From PALSA-693 sp963781155 (GTDB lineage: Bacteria; Actinomycetota; Acidimicrobiia; Acidimicrobiales; Palsa-688): 64,000 bases of DNA. The notes beneath the pieces were generated by a model that had not been told where the DNA came from, did not search any database, and was given only the letters and a program-made list of their open reading frames with translations. Where the stretch lies: the NCBI GenBank assembly GCA_963781155.1, contig CAWAEC010000009.1:165097-229096 (forward strand), in the 5' to 3' direction. The position numbers and the translations under genes were made by a program. How positions within the stretch are numbered: position 1 is the first letter of the stretch; every line of letters starts with the position of its first letter. Positions 35,210 through 44,097 of the stretch are shown here, piece by piece.

Positions 35210-35659
35210 CGATCGGACGACATCGGCAGCTTCGCCAAGCGGTTCCCGCTACGTTGTGCCGGTACCTTGGACCGGCCGGGGGCTCGTCTTTCAGGGAACG
35301 CACCTCGGCGCCGGTATACCGCGCTGCCGGCCATAAGAGCTCTCCGCGGTCGCCAGACATTGGTCGATCTCGAGTCCCGAAACATCTCGCCATGTGTGCC
35401 AACCTTGCGCCACAAGAAGATCCACGCCCGATGTTTCGGGACGAAGTCGTCGAGAGTCCTCCGCTCTCCCGACGATCGGCTGCGAAGGGTGTGGGTTGCG
35501 GCGGAGCCGGCGAACGGGCGTCACCGACGGGGAAAAAGGCTATTCGGGACTCACACCCAGACGCAGAACTTCGTCCTTGGTGGGCACTGCTTCCGTTGGA
35601 ACGAGCGGATCTTGCATACTCAAGTGACGGCTCTGGTCGCTCTGCGGCCCGGCCGATGT
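35210..35659. other. gene-poor stretch
   Basis: About 450 bp between two converging genes. Frames read as Arg/Ser/Pro-rich shadows; no start, signal or terminator stands out. Confidence 0.4.
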
Positions 35660-36120
35660 TCATTTCAACCGATCATTGCGATTGATCTCGGTGAGTGCAT
35701 CGAGGTTTTCGTCGGACGCGTCTTCCAGAGAGATCAGCTGATTGTTTGATCGGGGGTTCGACCGAAGAATTTCATCTAGCTTGCGATGAATAACAGTGTC
35801 GTGCGATTTTGCAGGTGTTGTATCGCAAAGAGCATGACGATGGTGATGATCGAGGTGGTCGATTCGAGGATTGTCACCCAGTAGGACGGAAATCCAGTAG
35901 CTATGCTCCAGCCGACCCAGACGAGCGCGGTCGCCAGGGCGATCCATCCGGCCCAGGCGTGTGACGTGATGAGCCCGACCTGGTGGACCTTGCGGCTGGT
36001 CCAGCGGCGGTGACGAGGGCCGTTCGCGGCTGGTCCACCGCTACCTTCGACGTACTCGCAACTGGAGGCTCGAGCACAGGGTACGGATGAAGGTCCCACA
36101 CTGTGCCTTACGCCGGCCAA
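35660..36120 (-). pseudogene. low-affinity iron permease-type membrane protein, frameshifted
   Basis: Two frames together match the low-affinity iron permease family (Iron_permease). The first, ending in a stop near 35776, has SHAWAGWIALATALVWVGWS and then STTSIITIVMLFAIQHLQNR, the typical two-helix core. In another frame the sequence continues with DTVIHRKLDEILRSNPRSNN and an acidic tail to 35660; the QNR...DT..H.KLDE junction is the family signature. One lost base near 35810 (AATCGCACGACACT) would join them. Bacterial members are poorly characterised, and iron transport is not proven. May be a live gene with an assembly error. Confidence 0.65.
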
Positions 36121-36176
36121 CGGGTTAGTAGGAATCCTGTTGCAAAGGCAAAGGCCTTGCAGAAGGGGCGCTCCGT

Positions 36177-36212
36177 ATACTTAGGCGCCTGAGCATACTT
36201 AGGCGCCTGAGC
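36177..36212. repeat. 18-bp tandem duplication
   Basis: ATACTTAGGCGCCTGAGC occurs twice in direct succession (36177-36194 and 36195-36212) without mismatch. Each copy contains CTTAG, the IS1380 target pentamer seen elsewhere. The second copy overlaps the end of a weak hypothetical gene. Confidence 0.9.
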
Positions 36213-36597
36213 GACGGTAGGTACCAGACGGCGGGTCGTCATCAGTGTCGGTGGGCCGTGTTTTGCCGCAGTCAATCGCCGGTTCGTCCCCTGTGAAGAT
36301 AACGTCCGGAGACCTCGCACCGCCTTCCCACCTGCGAAGTGTCTGGTGGGCGGCTGTCTCGCACGTCCTTCGAGTCGTGGGCCGCTCGTCGCGCGCCGCG
36401 AGCGGTACCGCATAGTCGGCGTCATCGAAGCAGTAGGCGCAGCCAGCGACAAGGTTGGGCCACGGGATGCGCTGCGTCTCGTCTTCGCCGTCGCAGAAGG
36501 CGTCGAGGGTGGAAGGGTCGAGGACCGGCCGGTCACCCAGGAAGTACCCCCGGACGCCGCCGCCACCTCGACGATGGTCGCGCTTGGTCGTGGACAC
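36199..36597 (-). CDS. hypothetical protein, doubtful
   Basis: This 132-residue frame has a moderately protein-like middle, IPWPNLVAGCAYCFDDADYA, and an acidic C-terminus (DEPAIDCGKTRPTDTDDDPP). An overlapping plus-strand frame (36346-36927) competes with it with similar third-position composition, so neither is certain. No family is recognised and no ribosome binding site stands out. It is listed because the 36.1-36.75 kb interval otherwise holds nothing. Confidence 0.25.
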   Translation of the reverse strand: MSTTKRDHRRGGGGVRGYFLGDRPVLDPSTLDAFCDGEDETQRIPWPNLVAGCAYCFDDADYAVPLAARDERPTTRRTCETAAHQTLRRWEGGARSPDVIFTGDEPAIDCGKTRPTDTDDDPPSGTYRRSGA

Positions 36598-36756
36598 GGA
36601 TCTCGAACTATCTCTCCGACGGGGGTGTCGCCATCGTGTGTCCGTACCATCGGTTTGGTAGGTGACCCCGCTACGTCCGAAATCATGCGTTCGGTCGGCA
36701 ATGGAGGCGGCAGGAGCAGGCTGAACTACGAGCCGGAGTGTGGCCGAGGGCTTCGT

Positions 36757-37065
36757 CTAGCGCCGGGCCGTGGAGCGGCCGCGAGACCGGTCGAAGATCC
36801 TGATCACGAAGAGAAGGATCATTGCGCCCACGAACGCTACAACGATCTCCTTCCAGATCTGTACCGAAGTGTGCGCACCGTGAGTCACTGCGTGGAGGAT
36901 AAGACCGCCGATCACAGCGCCAATTAGCCCCACGATGATGTCGCGAACGAAACCCAGCCCGGTACCGCGTACGACCACGCTGGCCAAGACACCCGCGATC
37001 AAGCCGATCACAAGCCAGGCGATGATGTGGTGCCCGTCGACGCGGGCAAATGCAAGCATGGTCAC
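36757..37065 (-). CDS. GlsB/YeaQ/YmgE-family membrane protein
   Basis: This 102-residue protein has the three-helix transglycosylase-associated/GlsB pattern: IIAWLVIGLIAGVLASVVVR, then LGFVRDIIVGLIGAVIGGLI, and VVAFVGAMILLFVIRIF before a basic tail. The GxxxG-rich first two helices are diagnostic. These are small stress-response membrane proteins whose biochemical role is unclear. The start is GTG 37065 or the ATG two codons later, preceded by GGAG. It is a single gene. Confidence 0.87.
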   Translation of the reverse strand: MTMLAFARVDGHHIIAWLVIGLIAGVLASVVVRGTGLGFVRDIIVGLIGAVIGGLILHAVTHGAHTSVQIWKEIVVAFVGAMILLFVIRIFDRSRGRSTARR

Positions 37066-37214
37066 GGAGGTCTCCTTGATGGCCGGGTATCAGGTCGACG
37101 AAGCGACAGTCTGCGACAGGCAACGTCTTCGGATGAATGCCCTGTCGGGGTTGTACCCCGAGAGGGTGCATGCGAAACGAAGACTGCCTGGAGCCTGCAC
37201 CATCACCACCATTG

Positions 37215-37400
37215 AGTGGGCCTGCCGTCTGGGTACTTCCACGGAATCTGGATACAAGCGGCGCCAAGCTGTGCAGCCGGCATTCTCTGTCGTATCCCAC
37301 GCCGTGGCCCATCCGGTCGGACGTCGTGACGTGTCGATGCCGGCGACAAGCGCCTGCGTCACAATGATTTGGCGCAACTCATTGAAGGTCACGTCGAACT
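37215..37400. repeat. diverged copy of the 32.46-32.64 kb segment
   Basis: This stretch aligns, with many substitutions and small gaps, to about 32460-32640. Shared landmarks in the same order are an AAGC/GGC-rich segment, TTCTCTGTCGT, a CC...CGTGGCC block, a TCGATGCCGG block and CAAGCGCCTGCGTC. On the minus strand both contain a segment read as TQALxxGID. It may be the trace of a duplicated gene or mobile element. The surrounding 37.07-37.70 kb has no gene I can support. Confidence 0.6.
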
Positions 37401-37701
37401 GGTTCGTCACCCGTTGAGCGCGCACACGTCGGGCGCGCAGATCCCTTTCGCTTGGCGCCGCAGTCGGGACTCGTTCGGAGACAGAGCCGGTTGAAGGTCC
37501 GGGTATACGCGTCCCGTCTCCAGTCTTTGGTGCCGGTGGAATCGAGCGTGAACGCGTATCCGTCGGCTTTACCCACCACTCCTCTGTGAGGTGCGGCCGG
37601 CTGCATGAGCGCGCCCAGTCCCTGTAATAAGAGACGACTGAGTCGCTGGGCGAGAGTTCCATCAGCTTGGTATCGCCAAGGTCGCGAAGGGCGCGGATGA
37701 G

Positions 37702-38085
37702 CTAGTCGCGGCCGCCGCGGATTGTCGTGGTGGACAGATCGCTCTCGATGTGCTCGAGCGAGCGGTCAAACAGAGCAGTGAGCGTCTCGGTAGCCGCGAT
37801 GCTGATGCCCGTTCGTACCTCGGCCACCAAGCCAGCCAGGCCCTCGTCGGCCGTCTTTTTGGTGCCGGAGACCGTGCGAGACTTTTGCTTGAGGTTGCCA
37901 GCTGTCAGTCCTAACCGATCACGATCCGACGCCTCCACAGCCCGCGCCTGAACTCTGTCTTGGTGCCTCTCACTGGCCTGACCTTTGCGGCTGCTCAGGA
38001 GGGGTCGCCGCCGCTGCGGCCGTGATCTGCGTTCGACGGAAGGAGCCTCGCCGAGAAAGTCGCTAGCCACTAGGGTTTTCACCAA
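37702..38085 (-). CDS. hypothetical protein
   Basis: This frame of up to 127 residues has a basic, arginine/glutamine-rich N-terminal half and a more ordered helical C-terminal half: LTAGNLKQKSRTVSGTKKTA, then GLAGLVAEVRTGISIAATET and LTALFDRSLEHIESDLSTTT. No family is recognised. It could be a DNA-binding or coiled-coil protein of the decayed integrative element next door, since its 5' end touches the tRNA gene start. The start codon is uncertain. Confidence 0.4.
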   Translation of the reverse strand: MVKTLVASDFLGEAPSVERRSRPQRRRPLLSSRKGQASERHQDRVQARAVEASDRDRLGLTAGNLKQKSRTVSGTKKTADEGLAGLVAEVRTGISIAATETLTALFDRSLEHIESDLSTTTIRGGRD

Positions 38086-38158
38086 GCCCCCGTAGCTCAG
38101 AGGATAGAGCGTCGGTTTCCTAAACCGTGCGTCGCAGGTTCGAGTCCTGCCGGGGGCA
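38086..38158 (+). tRNA. tRNA-Arg (anticodon CCT)
   Basis: This 73-base cloverleaf has acceptor arms GCCCCCG and CGGGGGC, a D-stem GCTC/GAGC, and an anticodon loop TTCCTAA (anticodon CCT, reading AGG). The T-arm is GCAGG-TTCGAGT-CCTGC. The discriminator is A; the CCA end is not encoded (ACCCA follows). Its 3' end adjoins an integrase remnant and is a likely attachment site. Confidence 0.95.
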
Positions 38159-38200
38159 CCCAGCTAAGCGGCTGTTTGTGCCTCTGACCCGGACAAACGC

Positions 38201-38659
38201 TCAGCGGTGCTCTCGAACACGTGTCCGGGCGTCAACGACCAACACCGGCCAACCACGACCATCTGTGTCCAATGCGTGTCCACGACCGGCGCCGGTGGCG
38301 GACGGCCAACCGAGTGCTTCTTCGACTCGCCTCTTGGCAGCCTCGTGCTGACCCTCGATGCACTTGGCGTATACCTCCAGCAGGACACCCACGCTATGGC
38401 CAGCCCACTCGGCGACCTGAGGCGCCGGAACCCCACCGTTGAGCCAAGTCGAGACCGCAGCGTGACGCAAGTCATAGGGGCGCCTCGCCAACGGCGACTT
38501 GTAGACCGCCGGGGTGAACACCATTCGCCGAGCCCGACCCCAGGCCCGGGTGTAAGTGATCGACGCCAGCACTCCCCCACGCTCACCGCGAAACACCCGC
38601 TCGTCGGAGTCGGTTCCGAACTTCGCACGTCGTTGAGCCGTCCTGCGTTGTCGGCGCAC
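38201..38659 (-). pseudogene. tyrosine integrase, C-terminal remnant
   Basis: This frame encodes the catalytic end of a tyrosine recombinase. RPYDLRHAAVSTWLNGGVPA holds the Arg and the first His region, QVAEWAGHSVGVLLEVYAKC holds the second His and the nucleophile Tyr, and a basic tail follows. The N-terminal core-binding domain and the first catalytic Arg are missing, and in another frame upstream the sequence belongs to a primase-like protein. It lies 42 bp beyond tRNA-Arg(CCT) and points toward it, the standard layout at one end of a tRNA-integrated element. It is evidently non-functional. Confidence 0.75.
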
Positions 38660-38663
38660 GCTT

Positions 38664-39045
38664 CGATGGCGGCGGTAACCACGACCGGGGCGAGGGTCTC
38701 GACAGCCGCGGTGGCGTATCGCTCGGCCGGCTTCTCCCGCATACGCTCTGCCGGTGCGAGCGCTGCCCGCCAGCGTGCTTCCAGGCCGCCGTGTGTGTTC
38801 CCGATGTGGCTCTTGGCTACCTGATCTCCGCTATGGCGGGGCCGGAGTTGGTCGGCCGGGGCTTCCAGGCATCTTTTGCGGGTGAGGGCGGCGAGTCCGG
38901 CGGTGCCTCGCTTTTCCAACCAGGAGGCTGGGTCCTCGCCTGGCGGCCAGGTGAAGATGGCCGCCTCCCGCCCCATGGCAGCGATGGCTGTGGCGAGCTT
39001 CACGTTGGCGGCCGAGCCGGTGACGTCGCCGTCGAGCGCTAACAC
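38664..39045 (-). pseudogene. TOPRIM primase/replication protein remnant
   Basis: In the frame beginning LALDGDVTGSAANVKLATAI the sequence continues through FTWPPGEDPASWLEKRGTAG, the pattern of TOPRIM domains in replication proteins and relaxases of actinobacterial integrative elements (first acidic LDGD, later DPxxWL). It then runs on into a helical stretch (RWRAALAPAERMREKPAERY) before meeting the integrase fragment in another frame. The N-terminal zinc and polymerase domains are absent. With the integrase remnant it marks a deleted integrative element. Confidence 0.6.
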
Positions 39046-39312
39046 TGGGGGCCGCGGGTGGAATCGCGAGGATCATTTCTACCTGCCCGCCGGAGAACGC
39101 TGTCCCGGACTCGCTCTGCCCTCAACGACATCTCGCTACAGTCAGGGTCGGAGCAATGACGCCCTCATCGCCCTCAGTATCGGGGCGGCCGCGGCTCCTG
39201 TCGTCACCTCTATCGGGTGGGATAGATTCTCTTCCAGGACGGCACACGACCGCTATTGCGGCCCGCGGGATTGCGCGACCCGGCCGGTCGGCAAAGGCAG
39301 GAGACAACGAGG

Positions 39313-41949
39313 ATGGCGGATGGGAAGGGAAACGGCGAGTTCGGTCTTCGCAGCCCGCGGTTTCCGCCGTCCAAGTTCCATGCTCCCAGCACGCCATCCC
39401 GCCTGGTGCGTCGGTCCAGGCTGCTCGACGCCCTGGACCGAGGACGACAGGCCCGGCTCACCGTGGTGGTGGGCTCGCCCGGGGCGGGCAAAACAGCCCT
39501 GCTGGCCGATTGGTTGGCCGGCCACGCGGAGCGACCCACCGGGTGGCTGAGCTGTGATCCGGCCGACGCCGACGGGGCCCGGTTTGTGGCGGCCATCATC
39601 GAAGCCCTGCGACGGGCCTCTGATCGGGCGGAACTGGGAGAGGACGCCCGCCAACTTCTGAGCCTCGATGGCGAGGTGTCCGCGGATGTCATGGCCGCCC
39701 TGGCCGACGATCTGGAGGGGCTGGACGGGCCGCAGGCGCTGGTGATCGACGATTTCCACCTGACCGGGGCGGCGGGGGCGGAGACCCTGACCTTGTTGTT
39801 GGAGTGCCGGCCGGCCTTTTTGCAACTGGTCCTGGCCAGCCGGGCCGACCCGGGCCTACGGCTGCACAGGATGCGCGCCAACCAAGAGCTGGTCGAACTG
39901 CGCGACCAGGATCTGTCCTTCTCCACCGAAGAGACCAGACTGTTCCTGTCCGGGTTCGGTCTGCGTTTGAGCGAACCGGACCTCAATGTCATCCACCAGC
40001 GCAGCGAGGGCTGGATCGCGGGCCTGCAGATGGCGGCCATCTCGATGCAGCACTCCCCCGACCCCGTCAGCACGGCCGGTCGAGCGGAACTGCAGCGCCA
40101 CACCGTGACCGGGTATTTTCTCGACGAGGTCCTCTCCCGCCAACCGCCCGAGTTGGTCGAGTTCATGCTGGCCACCTCGATCCTCGACGAACTGTCGCCG
40201 CCGGCCTGCAATGCCTTGTGCGGGGGAGGAGCGGCCGCCCTTCTCGAGCAGCTGTACGGGGCCCACCTGTTCGTGACCCGGGTGGACGACGAGACGGTCA
40301 CGTATCGCTACCACCAGCTGATCAAGGAAGTCTTGCAGGCCGAGCTTCACCTCAACGACCCGGTGGGTGAGCGGCGTTTGCATGAGCGGGCCGCCCAATT
40401 CCTGGCTGACGCCGGTCAGGTGGGCCCGGCGGCCCGGCATCTCCTGGCCGTCGGCGATCACGCCGGCGCCTTTCACCTCATTCGAGAACGGATGATCCTT
40501 GACTTCGCGTCCAACCCCAGGATCGGCAGCGCCCTGGACCTCGACGAGATCCGGCCCGAGCTTTTCGCTGGCAGCCCCGACCTGCTGGTCGCCTTGGCCG
40601 CGGATCTGCAGTTGCGAGGAGGGTTCGAGCGGGGCCGGCGGGCGCTGGAGTTGGCCGGAAGGGCCGATGTCGATCCGGCCCGACAGCCGGAGTTGGCCGT
40701 GCAACTGGCGCAGGTCAACGCCATTTATTTGGGCCATATCGGTCAGCTGCGAGAGGCACTGGCCCAGCGGCAATGGGCGCGAAGCCTCGAAATCGGCGGT
40801 GGTGTCGTCGACCTGTGGCTCCTGGCCCTCGACGTCACGGGCGCTTACTGCCACACCTATCTCGGTGAGTTCGAGTCAGCCCGCCAGCTGGTCGACACGG
40901 TCGCCTCCTCTTCGTTGAGCCCTGCGCCGGTGACCGATGTGCTCTGTCCGGGCCTCAACAGCCAGGTCGCCTTCGGGGAGGGGGCGCTCACCCGGGCCGA
41001 TGCCTTCGCCGCGGGTGCGCGGGAGTCGATTCGCCGGCTCGGCTTTGAACACCACTACTTCGCCTTCGCGGCCCTCCGCACGGCGGCCCAGTTAGCCCTG
41101 GAGTGGCGCCACCTGGACGCCGCCGCCGGCCTGGTCGAACAGATCCTGGAACTGGTCACCGGCGCCCGCCCCGCCTTCGAGTACCTGGCCCAGGTGGACC
41201 GAGCCCGGATCTGGGCTGCGGCCGGCAACCTCGAGGCAGCCTTGAGGTCACTGCCGGCGGCACGGGCCGCGCTGCGATGCGACCACTCCGTGCTCTTCGC
41301 CCAGGCTGACGAGCTGGAAGCTCGCCTCCGGCTGGCCCTGGGTGACCGTTACGGGGCTCTGAGGGTGGCCGAACAGCTGCCCGATGACCGACGCAGGGTC
41401 ATCTCCGCGCTGATCGCTCTGGGGGCCGATGACCATCGAACCGCCATCAACATCTTGAGCACCGCTCCCCCCCAAGGCCCCACCATCCGCGCCGACCTGG
41501 AGCTGCGCCTGCTACGCGCCACTATCGCCATCGTGGGAGCCTCGCCCCGAGCACCCCAACTGGTCAGGGAGGCGGTCGCTGTGGCGGACCGCCACGGCTA
41601 CGTGCAGACCGTGTTGGACACCGCCCCACAAGTCGTGGAGCAGCTCATCTCCGACGCCGCCCACTATCCCAACACCGACCACGTCCGTTCCTTGATCGCC
41701 GCCGGTATAGACGCCCGCAAACGCACCGTGGCCGGCCCCAACCGCGGCCACCTGCCCGACCCGCTCACCGGGGCAGAACTACGAGTGCTCGAAGCGCTTC
41801 CCCAGCACCGGACCTACGCCGACATGGCCGCCCAACTCGACCTGTCCCTCAACACCGTCAAGACCCACCTGCGTCACACCTACATGAAGCTGGGCGTCTC
41901 CTCCCGCAGCGCGGCGGTCAAACGGGCCACCTCCATCGGCATCATCTGA
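39313..41949 (+). CDS. LuxR-family ATP-binding (MalT/LAL-type) regulator
   Basis: This 878-residue STAND-type regulator has a Walker A, VVGSPGAGKTALL, at about residues 52-64, and a Walker B-like ALVIDDFH. An ASRADPGLRLHRMRAN sensor-like segment and a winged-helix and arm region follow, then long helical repeats (TPR-like) from about 400 to 780, and a C-terminal LuxR HTH: LTGAELRVLEALPQHRTYAD, then SLNTVKTHLRHTYMKLGV. It should bind ATP and an unknown inducer and activate transcription. ATG 39313 is chosen over upstream in-frame codons because GGAG precedes it. No clear target genes sit beside it. Confidence 0.92.
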   Translation: MADGKGNGEFGLRSPRFPPSKFHAPSTPSRLVRRSRLLDALDRGRQARLTVVVGSPGAGKTALLADWLAGHAERPTGWLSCDPADADGARFVAAIIEALRRASDRAELGEDARQLLSLDGEVSADVMAALADDLEGLDGPQALVIDDFHLTGAAGAETLTLLLECRPAFLQLVLASRADPGLRLHRMRANQELVELRDQDLSFSTEETRLFLSGFGLRLSEPDLNVIHQRSEGWIAGLQMAAISMQHSPDPVSTAGRAELQRHTVTGYFLDEVLSRQPPELVEFMLATSILDELSPPACNALCGGGAAALLEQLYGAHLFVTRVDDETVTYRYHQLIKEVLQAELHLNDPVGERRLHERAAQFLADAGQVGPAARHLLAVGDHAGAFHLIRERMILDFASNPRIGSALDLDEIRPELFAGSPDLLVALAADLQLRGGFERGRRALELAGRADVDPARQPELAVQLAQVNAIYLGHIGQLREALAQRQWARSLEIGGGVVDLWLLALDVTGAYCHTYLGEFESARQLVDTVASSSLSPAPVTDVLCPGLNSQVAFGEGALTRADAFAAGARESIRRLGFEHHYFAFAALRTAAQLALEWRHLDAAAGLVEQILELVTGARPAFEYLAQVDRARIWAAAGNLEAALRSLPAARAALRCDHSVLFAQADELEARLRLALGDRYGALRVAEQLPDDRRRVISALIALGADDHRTAINILSTAPPQGPTIRADLELRLLRATIAIVGASPRAPQLVREAVAVADRHGYVQTVLDTAPQVVEQLISDAAHYPNTDHVRSLIAAGIDARKRTVAGPNRGHLPDPLTGAELRVLEALPQHRTYADMAAQLDLSLNTVKTHLRHTYMKLGVSSRSAAVKRATSIGII

Positions 41950-42430
41950 CATCTGAGCGTCGCGTTTTCCGGTGGGATGTCAGGGGTTGGAGCATGTCAT
42001 CCCTCAACGGGTGAGCACCCGCTCATCTGTTTCCGGTCCGGTTCGGTGAGGATCAAGGCCGGTCGCGGCGGTCTTCCCTACGGTCGCGACGGTCCTCGCG
42101 CCGATCCTGGCGGAGGTCGATGCCGTGTGAGACCCGGCCGGGGTGTCGACCACGGCTGCGGTGCGGGCAACCGGCGCACTGATGACCCCGCGGCGAGCCA
42201 CCCGGGCCGGTCGGAGTGACATATCCGGTTCCGACGCGGTCATCGCCGAGGCCGATGACGGTTCTTCCCGCTGGCGTTTCCGCGCCGTGTCGCGCCGGAC
42301 TGCCTCGGACTTACAGTGGATGTCGTGCCGGGCGGGGACCTGATCGCCTTGGCCGAGCCGGCGGCGGTGGCGAACTACCTTCCACGACCGGGGCTCTGTA
42401 AGGAAGATGTCGTGAGTGGACCATTGGCGT
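41950..42430. other. intergenic region holding a small-gene remnant
   Basis: Apart from the minus-strand remnant listed separately (42053-42222), nothing convincing is visible. The part at 42223-42420 may be the decayed end of a DUF6325-like gene, since at 57 kb the related small gene follows such a gene directly. Confidence 0.35.
42053..42222 (-). pseudogene. small basic protein, frameshifted paralogue of the one at 57.4 kb
   Basis: The frame begins MSLRPARVARRGVISAPVAR, near-identical to the start of the intact 55-residue protein at 57425. After TAAVVDTPAG it loses frame at a GGG run near 42134. In the next frame the ending VSHGIDLRQDRREDRRDRRE matches the arginine/aspartate-rich tail of the paralogue and stops at 42053. 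One lost G explains it. It indicates that the DUF6325/small-protein pair once existed here too. Confidence 0.6.
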
Positions 42431-43669
42431 TTATGCGGCTGGGCGGAGGGTGACGGCGTAGCCGAGGTCTTGGAGTTGCTTCACGAGGCCGTTGCGGCGA
42501 CGGTCGGTGTCGGTGTGGCGGGTGAAGTAGTCGCCGCCGAGGTCGGTGTAGTCCTCGTCGCGTGAGAGGACATGCCAGGCGATGACCAGAAGGGAGTGGC
42601 TGACCGCGACGGCCGCCTTCTTCTTGCCGATCCGCCGGGCGAGCCGCCAGAACTGGGCGGCGAGGTAGGTGTCACGCGAGCGGGCGGCCGACCAGGCGCA
42701 CTGGTCGAGGACCTCGCCGAGCCAGCGGTTGCCCTTGTTGGTCCCTCCCGAACGGCGTTTGCCGCCGGTGATGTTGTTGGCTGGGCACAGCCCGGCCCAC
42801 GAGGCCAGATGCCCAGCGGTGGGGAACCGGGTCATGTCCGCACCGATCTCGGCGATGATGCACTCAGCCGCCCGCTTCCCGACCCCGGTGATGGTGTCAA
42901 GCCGGTCACGGGCGGCGCTGAAAGGGGCGATCACCCGGTCAACCTCGATGTCGAGCTGGGCGATCATCGTCTCGAGCTGCTCGAGGTGCTCCAACGACAG
43001 CCGCACCAAGAGGGCGTGGTGGTCCTCGAACCGGCCGTAAAGGGCCTGGCGCAGGGCGGGCAGCTTCTTGCGAAGTTGGCCCTTGGCCAGATCAGCGAGG
43101 ACGTCGGGATCCCTCTCGCCGGCGACAAGAGCCTTGAGCATCAACCGGCCCGATACGCCCAGCACGTCCGACGCCACCGAGTCCAGCTTGATCCCGGCGT
43201 CCTCGAGCGCCTTTTGCACCCGCTGGCACTCGGCGGTATGAGTCTGGATCAACCGCTTCCGGTAGCGGGTGAGGTCTCGCAATCGACGGATGTCCGGCGG
43301 CGGCACGAAACTCGAGCGCAGAAGACCGTGCTCGAGCAGTTCAGCCAGCCAGGCGGCATCGGCCACGTCGGTCTTTCGACCCGGGAGGATCTTGACATGT
43401 CGGGCGTTTACCAGCAGCAGCTCGAAGCCGCCCCGCCCTTCGAGCACATACCACACCGGCTTCCAGTACTGGCCTGTTGCCTCCATCACCACCTGGGTCA
43501 CCCCCTCGGCGGCCAGCCACTCGGCCAGCGCCTCTAGCGACGCGGTGAACGTCGGAAACGTACGGATCTCCTGGCGGCGCTTGAAGCCCTGGCCCGGTGT
43601 GCGTACTGCGGCGACGACCTCCTCCTTGCCGATATCAAGACCGGCGACCCGCTCGGCGATGATGTCCAT
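42431..43669 (-). CDS. IS110-family transposase
   Basis: This 412-residue DEDD transposase has an N-terminal RuvC-like domain: GLDIGKEEVVAAV (first Asp), VVMEATGQYWKPVWYVLEG (Glu), and ILPGRKTDVADAAWLAELL (two Asp). A coiled-coil middle and the C-terminal Transposase_20 region follow, with TITGVGKRAAECIIAEIG, LASWAGLCPANNITGGKRRS and GGTNKGNRWL. ATG 43669 follows GGAGAGGGGAG. IS110 elements lack inverted repeats and use a bridge RNA from flanking non-coding DNA, so element ends cannot be placed here. The reading frame is intact. Confidence 0.92.
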   Translation of the reverse strand: MDIIAERVAGLDIGKEEVVAAVRTPGQGFKRRQEIRTFPTFTASLEALAEWLAAEGVTQVVMEATGQYWKPVWYVLEGRGGFELLLVNARHVKILPGRKTDVADAAWLAELLEHGLLRSSFVPPPDIRRLRDLTRYRKRLIQTHTAECQRVQKALEDAGIKLDSVASDVLGVSGRLMLKALVAGERDPDVLADLAKGQLRKKLPALRQALYGRFEDHHALLVRLSLEHLEQLETMIAQLDIEVDRVIAPFSAARDRLDTITGVGKRAAECIIAEIGADMTRFPTAGHLASWAGLCPANNITGGKRRSGGTNKGNRWLGEVLDQCAWSAARSRDTYLAAQFWRLARRIGKKKAAVAVSHSLLVIAWHVLSRDEDYTDLGGDYFTRHTDTDRRRNGLVKQLQDLGYAVTLRPAA

Positions 43670-44097
43670 CCCACTCCCCTCTCCGAGACTCAACCTGGAC
43701 GGGTCTGGCAGGGCCAACCGAATCAACGACGCTGTAAGTCGTGCAATATGCAACAGTTCGCGGTGCCGGGAAGGCCCCGAGCATCAGTCTTAGACACGGG
43801 CTCACTCGCACCAAAGCTCACCGAGCTCGGCCAGACCCACCACCATCTTCACTCGTCGCGGCGGCCCCAGGCCATGGAGTCTTAGCCGAGACTTGTCAAA
43901 GCCTGGCTGTGTGCGGCGGTGCTCTCGCGGCGTCTCATGAGCGGGCTCGCTTTTCGGCAAGGTGTGAACAGCCGCTGGCGAGTCGAGCAATATATGGCTC
44001 ATCGCTGCACCGCCGCAGGTGGGGATATCGGTCATGGGGTCGGGGGCCTGCTGGTGAGCGCCTCCCGAGGGGCCCACCTTTCCCGCAGGACGGCGTG

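Noticed and set aside
37090..37662. Minus-strand frame of 190 residues
   Set aside because: It spans the diverged repeat segment; neither half resembles a domain, and the shared portion at 32.4 kb is not open in an equivalent way.
38164..39045. One continuous 293-residue gene next to the tRNA
   Set aside because: Only the first part matches a TOPRIM protein; the integrase motifs lie in a different frame, so this is two fused remnants rather than one gene.
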